Source of the DNA: Catonella sp963545085
GTDB taxonomy: Bacteria; Bacillota; Clostridia; Lachnospirales; Lachnospiraceae
DNA length: 64,000 nucleotides
Direction: 5' to 3'
Assembly (NCBI GenBank): GCA_963545085.1
Contig: CAUUHV010000004.1
Location: 1-64,000 of the forward strand
Shown here: one piece after another, positions 19,101 to 25,688 of the stretch
Layout of the letters: every line of letters begins with the position of its first letter
Position numbering within the stretch: the first letter of the stretch is position 1
Translations under genes and position numbers: made by a program
The notes under the pieces: generated by a model
What the model was told of the DNA's origin: nothing
Databases searched by the model: none
Seen by the model: only the letters and a program-made list of their open reading frames with translations

Positions 19101-19656
19101 ATATTTCTATCTTCTGTATTTCGTGAGAGGTTCTGAAGCCGTCAAAGAAATGAAGAAAAGGAACCCTGCTCTCAATAGCGGTAAGATGAGCCACCGCTCC
19201 TAAATCCATTACTTCCTGCACACTATTCGAGCAAAGCATTGCAAAGCCCGACTGACGACAGGCGTACACGTCCGAATGATCGCCGAATATTGAAAGAGCA
19301 TGACTTGCAAGCGCGCGGGCGGATACATGAAACACACCCGGAAGAAGCTCACCCGCAATCTTATACATATTAGGGAGCATAAGCAAGAGTCCCTGTGAAG
19401 CGGTATAAGTAGTTGTCAAAGCTCCCGCCTCAAGAGAACCGTGAACGGCACCTGCCGCGCCTGCTTCGGACTGCATCTCGGACATTATAACCTCGTGTCC
19501 GAAAATATTTTTTCTTCCCTGTGTTGCCCACTGATCCGTATAATCAGCCATAGGCGACGACGGGGTTATAGGGTAAATGGCCGCAACATCCGTAAAAGCA
19601 TAGGATACATGAGCGGCGGCGGTATTACCGTCCATCGTCTTCATTTTTCTTGCCAT
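16105..19656 (-). CDS. nifJ: Pyruvate:ferredoxin (flavodoxin) oxidoreductase
   Basis: This enzyme oxidises pyruvate with CoA to acetyl-CoA and CO2 and reduces ferredoxin, the central step of clostridial fermentation. The 1183-residue chain carries all domains: the N-terminal pyrimidine-binding region (YPITPSSPMADYTDQW near residue 28-43), the CoA/gamma domain, a two-cluster ferredoxin domain (CLQCNLCSYVCPHAAIRP near 690 and CTGCGSCVNVCPEV near 745), then the TPP domain with GACAGCGETPYAKL and GDGWAYDIGYGG. A cysteine in the ATGCSSIWGG block contributes to the proximal cluster. It is monocistronic with its own promoter and terminator. The enzyme is oxygen sensitive, which supports an anaerobic host. 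Confidence 0.97.
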   Translation of the reverse strand: MARKMKTMDGNTAAAHVSYAFTDVAAIYPITPSSPMADYTDQWATQGRKNIFGHEVIMSEMQSEAGAAGAVHGSLEAGALTTTYTASQGLLLMLPNMYKIAGELLPGVFHVSARALASHALSIFGDHSDVYACRQSGFAMLCSNSVQEVMDLGAVAHLTAIESRVPFLHFFDGFRTSHEIQKIEIWDYDDLKDMCNMDAVDEFRRRALNPNHPLQRGTAQNPDIFFQAREASNRFYDVVPETVQKYMDKVNEKIGTDYKLFNYYGAPDADKVIIAMGSVCETIDETVDYMNANGEKVGLIKVHLYRPFSAKHLLSAIPDSVKRIVVLDRTKEPGSLGEPLYLDVVASLKGTKFESIPVTTGRYGLGSKDTTPAQIIAAFKNTEKHRFTIGIKDDVTNLSLEITENPITVPEGTTACKFWGLGADGTVGANKNSIKIIGDHTDKYAQAYFDYDSKKSGGVTISHLRFGDKKIQSTYLINKADFVACHNPSYIRKYNMVQDIKDGGTFLLNCAWDVNELSKRLPGQVKKYIAEHGVKLFTIDGIKIGKEIGLGGRINTVLQAAFFKLAGIIPIEDAVEYMKSAAKATYQKKGDDVVQMNYNAIDAGVDGVVEIQIPEDWKNAEYEDISEKATMGRKEVVDYVNTIQSKINAQDGNSLPVSAFLEYADGSTPSGSAAYEKRGIAVDVPTWSKDTCLQCNLCSYVCPHAAIRPAVMTEEDAAKAPETMKMVDMKGMPGKKFSITVSVLDCTGCGSCVNVCPEVKGQKALSLSPLDTQLIEQKSFDFGRTLETPEDVLAKFSAVTPKGSQFRQPYFEFSGACAGCGETPYAKLITQLFGDRMYIANATGCSSIWGGSSPANPYTTDKKGRGPVWANSLFEDNAEYGYGMALGTEALRMRVIDAAERLLDKVENEELKGIIQEYLDTKKSSSKNDPAARLMIKALEVSDIKADEKDYILNNRDFVGKKSQWIFGGDGWAYDIGYGGLDHVLASNRDVNVFVFDTEVYSNTGGQASKATPTGAIAQFAAAGKEVRKKNLAEIAMGYGYIYVAMVAMGADYNQCVKAIAEAEAYPGPSLIIGYAPCISHGIQGGMRVSMTQEKKAVQSGYWSLFRYNPLLAEEGKNPFTMDSKAPTESYREFIETEVRYNRLLRSNPERAEELFKRSEAEAKFRYETFKRRTIVLSEEEKA

Positions 19657-19890
19657 AACAATAGCCTCCTTATTGATATATAATTTAACCCGAATTATTC
19701 ACGAAACATCGGATAATCACATAATTTAAAACCGAAAGTTTAAGATTACGCATTATGCGGATGGTAACATTCACCCGCAGTCACAGACAGAAAGCCGCTT
19801 CATGTTACCGTATCGCACAGTTCAAAAGTTTCGTAACCTATGACGTGAGTAATTTGAGGTTGACTGTTTTTTATAAGACCGTATATATAG

Positions 19891-19919
19891 ATTTTACCCT
19901 CTCGAGAGCTTTATGTAAA
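19891..19919 (-). promoter_or_regulatory. nifJ promoter with a palindrome in the spacer
   Basis: On the minus strand TTTACA (-35, 19914-19919) and TAAAAT (-10, 19891-19896) are 17 bases apart. The spacer holds the 10-base palindrome CTCTCGAGAG (19899-19908), a possible operator. Transcription would start about 220 bases before nifJ. The leader contains the inverted repeat GGTAACAT...ATGTTACC. The rest of 19657-20071 shows nothing else. Confidence 0.6.
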
Positions 19920-20071
19920 GAAGCAGATGTATTTTTTGTTGTACAAATTGCCTTAACTGATGTATTTTATCATTAAATTATAAACAATTTTGACAACGGT
20001 TATCAATTAGTCGGCAAACCTGCCGAGGATTGAGTCACAAAATTAAAAAATGCCGAAACTTAGAGTTTTTG

Positions 20072-20099
20072 TTGAGTTTTTCATGTTTTATAGTATAAT
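20072..20099 (+). promoter_or_regulatory. Promoter of the 20142 gene
   Basis: TTGAGT (-35) and TATAAT (-10) lie 16 bases apart, 43 bases before the ATG. Confidence 0.65.
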
Positions 20100-20141
20100 G
20101 AAATTAACTTAAATTATATCAAACCCAGAAAAGAGGTCACT

Positions 20142-20675
20142 ATGTCGGATAAAAATATGGCACTGCTTTCGCAAAGCGAAATAGATACCCTTATTGAATT
20201 CCTCAGCGAGCAAAAGAACGAAGTAAATATTAACGGCGATACCCTTAGCCAGAGCAGCATAAATAAGCTGATAAAACTTATCAGGTCCACTCCTGCCATA
20301 AATAAGGGCGTGATTCTAAATAAAGCCGCACTCGAAAAAGATGCCGCTTCTTTCTTCGCAAATGCTTCCGCCAAAGAAATGGACAGCTATGAACTTACTT
20401 TCAAATATGAAGAAAACGGACAGATAAATCTTGTTGCATGCAATGTGTATACGGATGCGGTTATAAATGTTTCTCCGGATTACATTTCAGGACATCCCGA
20501 AGGCACTACACAGTCAAGTTGGGGAATATGCGTGCTTCCGTCGGCATTTGACCATATAGCGAAAAAGCTCGGCATATCCTATTCCGAGGAAACTTTCTCA
20601 CAACTTAAAAGACTTTTCGCAAAAAAAATGTACGGAAATGAAAATGCCGCCATACCTGATATCTATCTTCCATAA
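20142..20675 (+). CDS. Hypothetical protein with FliM-like LSQSEID N-terminus
   Basis: A 177-residue soluble protein with no signal peptide. The N-terminus reads MALLSQSEIDTLIEFLSEQ, very like the LSQ-EIDALL opening of flagellar switch protein FliM that binds CheY-P. A second, weaker copy follows (TLSQSSINKLIKLIRS, residues about 32-47). The remainder (about 60-177) is an alpha/beta region with YELTFKYEENGQINLVAC and a Gly/Pro-rich loop GHPEGTTQSS. No FliM or FliN core can be recognised. The ATG follows AGAGGTCACT. The esterase gene follows after 39 bases. The link to chemotaxis or motility is inferred only from the peptide motif. Confidence 0.65.
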   Translation: MSDKNMALLSQSEIDTLIEFLSEQKNEVNINGDTLSQSSINKLIKLIRSTPAINKGVILNKAALEKDAASFFANASAKEMDSYELTFKYEENGQINLVACNVYTDAVINVSPDYISGHPEGTTQSSWGICVLPSAFDHIAKKLGISYSEETFSQLKRLFAKKMYGNENAAIPDIYLP

Positions 20676-20714
20676 GCAAAGCCGTCGCTCTGTTTTAAGC
20701 ATCAGGAGAAACCG

Positions 20715-21440
20715 ATGAAAGGAAGCATACACTATTTAAATATAGGCGGACGTAAAGTTTCAGTTTATCTTCCGAAAGACTTATCGACTCCCGTTCCCGC
20801 CATATACCTTTTTGCAGGTGAAGAGCTTCGTGAAAATCCCGAAGCTCTTATATCTCCTATAGAAAAAGCTGTCTCTTCACGTATATGCGCCTCTTTTGCA
20901 CTAATAGCTCCCGAGCCCGTATCGTGGGAGTCCGATTACACACCGTGGTATTCGCATGCCGTTTACAAAAACGGAAATGATTTTACAGGAGAAGCTGATA
21001 AAACCCTTGTTTTTGTGAAAAATGAGCTTATTCCCTTTATAAAAGAACGATTCCCTTATATTCTGTCGGACAAAAACATAGCGACAGGTTATTCATTAGG
21101 CGGACTTTTTGCTCTGTGGTCTGCCGTCAGTGATGATATTTTTTATAAAGCGGCTTCCGTATCGGGTTCTTTATGGTTTCCGGGATTTTTGGATTTTTTT
21201 AAAGAAAAAAGTAAAGCCGGTTTTTCTCCGGATAAAGTTTATCTTTCTCTCGGTAAAAAAGAGCTGTCGGTAAAAAATCCCGTAATGGCAAAAAACGGAG
21301 CAATTACGGAAGAAATTTATTCATGGCTTAAGCGCAATTTAGGCGATGAAAATACGATATACATTTTAAACAACGGTGGACATTTTACCGATGTGCCAAA
21401 ACGCATGGCGGACGCTATGATATGGCTCATGTCGCCTTAA
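20715..21440 (+). CDS. Putative esterase, alpha/beta hydrolase (esterase D/Fes type)
   Basis: A 241-residue protein with the alpha/beta-hydrolase nucleophile elbow GYSLGGLFALWSA (Ser near residue 131) and a likely catalytic His in NNGGHFTDVP near the C-terminus. The order and length fit the putative esterase family that includes S-formylglutathione hydrolases, Fes-type siderophore esterases and carbohydrate esterases. There is no signal peptide, so it should act in the cytoplasm. It follows the 20142 gene by 39 bases with its own AGGAG site. The substrate cannot be read from sequence. Confidence 0.8.
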   Translation: MKGSIHYLNIGGRKVSVYLPKDLSTPVPAIYLFAGEELRENPEALISPIEKAVSSRICASFALIAPEPVSWESDYTPWYSHAVYKNGNDFTGEADKTLVFVKNELIPFIKERFPYILSDKNIATGYSLGGLFALWSAVSDDIFYKAASVSGSLWFPGFLDFFKEKSKAGFSPDKVYLSLGKKELSVKNPVMAKNGAITEEIYSWLKRNLGDENTIYILNNGGHFTDVPKRMADAMIWLMSP

Positions 21441-21568
21441 AAGGCGGGTCTATTTCCTTAAGCAAAAGCTTTTCAAGGTTTACGGCTTACTTGAGAACAT
21501 TTTAGCGACAGCTCCGAACATTTCCGGACAAAAATATGGAAAAACCTTAAAATCGATAATTTATTTGC

Positions 21569-21597
21569 TTGACATATAAGCTTCACCCGTCTATAAT
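21569..21597 (+). promoter_or_regulatory. Promoter of the tRNA-Trp gene
   Basis: A perfect TTGACA (21569-21574) and TATAAT (21592-21597) are spaced 17 bases apart, ending 15 bases before the tRNA. Confidence 0.85.
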
Positions 21598-21612
21598 ATT
21601 TTTGTTGTCCTT

Positions 21613-21683
21613 AGGGGATTGGTCAAATGGTATGATAGGGGTCTCCAAAACCTTTGGCGGGAGTTCGATTCTCTCATCCCCTG
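21613..21683 (+). tRNA. tRNA-Trp (anticodon CCA)
   Basis: Acceptor AGGGGAT with ATCCCCT, anticodon stem GGGGT/ACCTT (two G-T pairs) around loop CTCCAAA with anticodon CCA, T stem GGGAG/CTCTC with one G-T, loop TTCGATT, discriminator G. CCA is not encoded. Confidence 0.93.
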
Positions 21684-21689
21684 CTCTCT

Positions 21690-21733
21690 AAAAATGTCGC
21701 ACGGTATCTTCGGATTCCTGCGTCATTTTTTTA
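21690..21733 (+). terminator. Terminator of the tRNA-Trp gene
   Basis: An imperfect hairpin (AAAATGTCGCACGG with CCTGCGTCATTTT) runs into TTTTTTT just after the tRNA. Confidence 0.65.
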
Positions 21734-21761
21734 CTATAAACATATACACCTGTCACAAAAA

Positions 21762-21812
21762 TAAAACCCCTCCTTTGAGCCGATAAAGCTCTTTAAAGAA
21801 GGGATTTTATAA
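21762..21812 (-). terminator. Terminator of the nfeD-stomatin operon
   Basis: On the minus strand AAAATCCCTTCTTT pairs with AAAGGAGGGGTTTT around an inner hairpin (AGAGCTTTATCGGCTC) and runs into TTTTATTTTTG. Confidence 0.7.
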
Positions 21813-21858
21813 TTCAATTTATTCATAAGGCAAGCCGTTTTATATCACATGACATTTC

Positions 21859-22788
21859 TTACTCAACTTTTTTAATTACTTCAGTTATACCTGAAGCAAG
21901 TCCCGCTATTCCCTGTATTTCCGAAGGAATAATAATCTTTGTAGCCTTTCCGTCAGCGGCTCTTCCGAATGCCTCAAGACTCTTCAGCTTAATTACCTCT
22001 CCTGAAGGCGCCGACTCATTAAGAAGCCTGATACCGTCGGCATTAGCTCTCTGTACCGCCAAAATAGCCTGCGCCTGACCTTCCGCCTCACGGATGGTTG
22101 CCTCTTTTTTAGCCTCTGCATGAAGTATCTGAGATGCCTTTTCAGCTTCAGCCTGAAGAATCATAGACTCCTTCTTACCTTCGGCAACAAGAATTGTAGC
22201 CTTCTTTTCACCTTCAGCGCTGGTTACCGCAGCTCTGCGCTCGCGTTCCGCCTTAGCCTGTTTCTCCATCGCGCCCTGAATATCAGGAGGACACATGATA
22301 TTCTTAAGCTCTACTCTGTTTACCTTGATCCCCCAAGGATCTGTAGCTATATCAAGTGTAGATCTCATCTGGGTATTTATAGTTTCGCGTGAAGTAAGTG
22401 TCTGGTCAAGCTCCAAATCACCGATAATGTTACGAAGTGTTGTAGCGGTAAGATTCTCAAGAGCCGATATAGGATTCTCAACACCGTACGCATAAAGCTT
22501 CGGATCTGTAATTTGGTAAAACATAACCGTATCTATTCTCATAGATACATTATCCTTTGTTATAACAGGCTGAGGCGCAAAATCGGCAACCTGCTCTTTT
22601 AAAGTGACTCTTCTTGCCACCCTGTCAACAAACGGCATTTTTATATGTACACCTACATTCCATGTGCCCTGATAGCCTCCAAGCCTCTCAATAACAAGCG
22701 CCGTCGCCTGCGGTACTATCTTAATGCAGGAAGCAAAAATAAGAATAAGTATTACAGCAAGCGCTCCAAGTACAATCCATGTTTCCAT
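21859..22788 (-). CDS. SPFH/stomatin-like membrane protein (paraslipin type)
   Basis: Stomatin-like proteins form oligomeric cages on the membrane and organise membrane domains or proteases. The 309-residue protein has one N-terminal membrane helix (residues 4-22), then the SPFH/band-7 domain with ALVIERLGGYQGTWNVG near 30-46, KDNVSMRIDTVMFYQITDP near 79-97, and an Ala/Glu-rich coiled coil (about 175-255). It follows an nfeD gene (22917-23375) in the same direction. That is the usual operon pair, in which the NfeD OB-fold domain docks on the stomatin. Confidence 0.93.
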   Translation of the reverse strand: METWIVLGALAVILILIFASCIKIVPQATALVIERLGGYQGTWNVGVHIKMPFVDRVARRVTLKEQVADFAPQPVITKDNVSMRIDTVMFYQITDPKLYAYGVENPISALENLTATTLRNIIGDLELDQTLTSRETINTQMRSTLDIATDPWGIKVNRVELKNIMCPPDIQGAMEKQAKAERERRAAVTSAEGEKKATILVAEGKKESMILQAEAEKASQILHAEAKKEATIREAEGQAQAILAVQRANADGIRLLNESAPSGEVIKLKSLEAFGRAADGKATKIIIPSEIQGIAGLASGITEVIKKVE

Positions 22789-22916
22789 ATTTCTTCCTTT
22801 CTTTATTTGAATTTACAAAGTTGTCAAAAAACCTCTTCCAGGAATCCGCTCACAACCAAATGACGAAAGCGACATCTATATTTTCTTCGCGGTATGCTCA
22901 TTTCCCTGAAAACTTT

Positions 22917-23375
22917 TTATACAGCCTGACTTATATCATTTGCATTTTCTATAGGCTCTACTATAGCTTTGACCCCTTCAATTTTAATAACTTTTACTAC
23001 AGTTCCCTTTTTAATATGAACATTATCATCAACCGTTCTCGCGGACCAATCCATTCCTCTTAACAGCATTCTGCCCTTTTGGTCAAGATTGTTTATATCC
23101 TCAGTCACTTTCCCTTCTTTTCCTATAAGGTCATTAACATTTGTCCTTGTTCTTTTTGAATTGACATATTTTACCGCAAACGGTCTGTAAAAAATCAATA
23201 CTATAAACGAAAATGCTAAAAACACGATAATTTGAAGCCATAAAGGCGCTCCGAACATCGAAGATACAAGAGCAGCCATAGCTCCCGCCGCAAACCACAC
23301 GGTAGTAAGTGCCATTGTAGCAAGCTCGACAGCAACAAGAAGCACAAAGATTATAAGCCACACTCTGACATCCAT
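22917..23375 (-). CDS. NfeD family membrane protein, short form
   Basis: A 152-residue NfeD1b-type protein: two or three N-terminal hydrophobic segments (about residues 5-75, rich in Ala, Val and Phe) and a C-terminal OB-fold (about 85-150) with LIGKEGKVTEDINNLDQKGRMLLRGMDWSA. It lacks the ClpP-like protease domain of long NfeD. It precedes the stomatin gene by 128 bases. AAAGGAGGTG gives a strong start. Function is membrane organisation with its SPFH partner, inferred from the family. Confidence 0.9.
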   Translation of the reverse strand: MDVRVWLIIFVLLVAVELATMALTTVWFAAGAMAALVSSMFGAPLWLQIIVFLAFSFIVLIFYRPFAVKYVNSKRTRTNVNDLIGKEGKVTEDINNLDQKGRMLLRGMDWSARTVDDNVHIKKGTVVKVIKIEGVKAIVEPIENANDISQAV

Positions 23376-23423
23376 CTTACACCTCCTTTACTTATGTTGA
23401 TAATTATACCACTTATTTTTAGT

Positions 23424-23452
23424 ATTATACAGTCTATTTAAAAAATTTACAA
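23424..23452 (-). promoter_or_regulatory. Promoter of nfeD-stomatin
   Basis: On the minus strand TTGTAA (-35) and TATAAT (-10) are 17 bases apart, about 50 bases before the nfeD ATG. A second TATAAT lies about 20 bases closer to the gene. Confidence 0.6.
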
Positions 23453-24378
23453 ATATTGAACCCGCAAGAAAATTTTCGGAAGTTATAGTGAAATTTTATA
23501 ATTACTTGATGTCTAAGGGTTGCGGTTTCTTTCCGATAGCGGGATTTGAAACTTAAAGAGTATAAATAAAGCTCCCCGCCATCTAATCACAAGCATGGAA
23601 GCGAGCTTATTTATCATTTTTCATTTGACTTTACCAAACCTTTTATCTCCTGTAAAGACAGTTGTTATCACCGAACAGACATTCTTAAAAATGTCATTAA
23701 ATTCAAACAGCCTTCTTGATTATAAAGCCTTTTGCCCTGTAAATTACCTTTCCGTCCGACTTCATAAAGTTGACCGCGGTATTATAGACACCGTTAAGCT
23801 AAACGCAAAATATAGCCGCGGAAAAAGACAAACAGTAATATATTAAACTTAAAATCAGCATATTACCGCTTTGTTTTTGAAACAGTTTGATTAGGATTTT
23901 TAAGATTTTACCGCGATCAACAAGATTATTCCATAGTCCGGTGAGCCGTCAGGCACAGCCTCACGAACAAGGAATATATACGTATGAAATCTTCAAATTC
24001 CTGTATCGGAACACGAAAGGTTTCATCCTTTAGATATTTTAGAAGCCTCGGACTTCTTGTGTAATATTATAATACTATGAAAAGAATTATACAATTATTC
24101 ATAATTCTGAATTCCATTTTAATTTTTTGTGATATATACATAAAATTTATGGAAACTTTTTCCAATTATTGCCTATTCTATTTTAGCAAAAAACCTCTCC
24201 CGCCGCTTTCACGTGAGACGGGAACCTGTTTCATCCGACTTAATACTCTTTCTTTTTCAATATCATTATATTCTTAGCAAATAAGCATCCGAAAGTCAGG
24301 GTTCTACCGAGTAATCCGAAAATAACCGTACGGAACGATTCGCTGAAAATATATTTCTTCTTAAATTATATAAAAATA
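23453..24378. other. Long gene-poor stretch with one decayed gene tail
   Basis: About 0.9 kb with no gene that I can support. Plus-strand frames here lack ribosome binding sites and protein-like composition. A minus-strand remnant is listed separately (23703-23798). A GC-rich hairpin near 24198-24230 stands out from AT-rich surroundings but could not be assigned. Confidence 0.5.
23703..23798 (-). pseudogene. 31-codon remnant of an unknown gene
   Basis: A minus-strand frame between an in-frame TAG and TGA (23703-23705) reads LNGVYNTAVNFMKSDGKV followed by IYRAKGFIIKKAV. The sequence looks like the end of a real protein, but it has no start codon in a usable place. Family not recognised. Confidence 0.3.
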
Positions 24379-24413
24379 GACCTTCCATGATTTTAATTTA
24401 ATCACGGAAAGTC
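24372..24413 (-). terminator. Terminator of the 24443 gene
   Basis: On the minus strand GACTTTCCGTGATT pairs with AATCATGGAAGGTC (G-T pairs allowed) and is followed by TATTTTTAT. It lies 30 bases past the stop. Confidence 0.7.
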
Positions 24414-24442
24414 CGTTAATTTCCTGCAAGACAGTTATTTTA

Positions 24443-24940
24443 TCAATCTTCCTCATAGCAAATGATATACGCGCTCGCATTCTTACTTTTTTCATATACG
24501 CTTAAAGGAATCGTTAAAATATCTTTTCCAACCTTTCCTTCATAATAAGATTTTCTGTCCTCAGGCGAGTACAGATACATTGCCGCACTATAAGTATGCC
24601 CCGCTTCCAATTTAAGATTAAACTGCACTTTTTCCGATTTTAAATTTTTATTTGTTCCCAGTCCGATATCCGTTGTCTCAAATATTCCTTCAAAAGAATA
24701 GTCTCCCGGCGCAAGCGCCACTATTTTCTGAAGCCCTTCGCCTGTAACCGGATTGAATGCGGAAATATTCTGATTATTTATTTTCGTATTTCTGCAATAT
24801 AAATGAATAAGAGCTTTATCTCTATTTCCCTCAACAAAAGCCTCTGACTTTTCTTTCCGTCTCTTATTCATAATCATAAACGGTATGAAAAGCACTATCC
24901 ACAATCCTACAAAAGCGGCTATAATATACATAGTATTCAT
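24443..24940 (-). CDS. Hypothetical protein with one N-terminal membrane helix
   Basis: A 165-residue protein from the ATG at 24938-24940, which follows AAGAGGAAAAATATT; an upstream in-frame ATG lacks a site. Residues 5-23 (IIAAFVGLWIVLFIPFMIM) form a membrane helix followed by basic residues (NKRRKEK), so the rest faces the cytoplasm. The soluble part is predicted all-beta and holds a conserved-looking APGDYSFEGIFETTDIG turn. Family not recognised. A carbohydrate-binding or lipocalin-like sandwich is possible but unproven. Confidence 0.6.
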   Translation of the reverse strand: MNTMYIIAAFVGLWIVLFIPFMIMNKRRKEKSEAFVEGNRDKALIHLYCRNTKINNQNISAFNPVTGEGLQKIVALAPGDYSFEGIFETTDIGLGTNKNLKSEKVQFNLKLEAGHTYSAAMYLYSPEDRKSYYEGKVGKDILTIPLSVYEKSKNASAYIICYEED

Positions 24941-25030
24941 AATATTTTTCCTCTTTTCTTTAAGTATCACCGAGTTGTTGTCCGTTAAGCATTGTAATAT
25001 AATCGTTTCAAAAAGTAAATAAATTTCAGA

Positions 25031-25213
25031 CTATTCCGGTTTTAAATCTAAAATCGTATTATTTCCGTTAAATAATTCAATCATTTTTTTATTCGAATTT
25101 TTAATTTCCCCGGACCATGTATATTCCCAAACATTTCTACCATAGTAAACATCAACGGGACGCATATCATACCTGTCCGCTGTTCTTTTACACTTTTTCA
25201 CGAAATAAGACAT
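25031..25213 (-). CDS. Small hypothetical protein coupled to the flavodoxin gene
   Basis: A 60-residue frame whose ATG directly follows the flavodoxin TAG, so it may be translated by coupling. It is rich in Lys, Tyr and Asn, with YDMRPVDVYYGRNVWEYTWSG in its middle. No separate ribosome binding site is visible. It could instead be the surviving end of a longer lost protein. Family not recognised. Confidence 0.4.
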   Translation of the reverse strand: MSYFVKKCKRTADRYDMRPVDVYYGRNVWEYTWSGEIKNSNKKMIELFNGNNTILDLKPE

Positions 25214-25654
25214 CTATAACGCTTTATAAAACTCTACCGCTCCCCGTATCTCTGCTTCCGTAGGATGACCTTTCCTAAGTCCTCCGACAAGCTTGAACGG
25301 TCCGAAGCTGTCAAATCCGAGACAGCCGTACTCGCCGAGATAGGTTCCGTTTTTCTCTTTGACAAGCCTTTTTACGCCTTTTGTATGACGTGAGCTGTTC
25401 TGTCCGCAAGTGTATAAGGCAAATACCTGCTTATTCTCCGGAAGGTGTTCGGAAAGATACGTCATAAGAGATTTGGCAAATCCTGCATAATATATTCCCG
25501 AAGCAACACCTATGCGCTCATATTCATTCAAATGAATATTCTTATTCACAGTTATGTCAATTAACTCAACTTCCTTATCTTCCGCCTTTATTGCATCTAT
25601 TAACTTTCGCGTGTTCTGATGATGTTTAGAATAAAATACTATTGCGGTTTTCAT
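25214..25654 (-). CDS. Flavodoxin-like protein
   Basis: A 146-residue flavodoxin-fold protein starting MKTAIVFYSKHHQNTRKLID; the HHQNTRK turn after the first strand is the FMN phosphate loop. Later strands show YERIGVASGIYYAGFAKSL and VFALYTCGQ. The start at 25652-25654 follows GGAAAGGAACGACA; an upstream in-frame start would run into the DUF2264 gene. Flavodoxins carry electrons at low potential. Its place behind DUF2264 and heparinase may be only an operon tail. A flavodoxin-family reductase is an alternative. Confidence 0.85.
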   Translation of the reverse strand: MKTAIVFYSKHHQNTRKLIDAIKAEDKEVELIDITVNKNIHLNEYERIGVASGIYYAGFAKSLMTYLSEHLPENKQVFALYTCGQNSSRHTKGVKRLVKEKNGTYLGEYGCLGFDSFGPFKLVGGLRKGHPTEAEIRGAVEFYKAL

Positions 25655-25688
25655 TGTCGTTCCTTTCCATAGCGAATATACATCGTGC

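Noticed and set aside
23595..23846. 83-codon plus-strand frame
   Set aside because: It has no ribosome binding site, and a protein-like remnant is on the opposite strand.
24185..24232. GC-rich hairpin with GTGAAAGC, like domain V of a group II intron
   Set aside because: Only a short stem is visible (CCCGTC with GGCGGG on the minus strand). The other domains, the bulge and a reverse transcriptase are missing.
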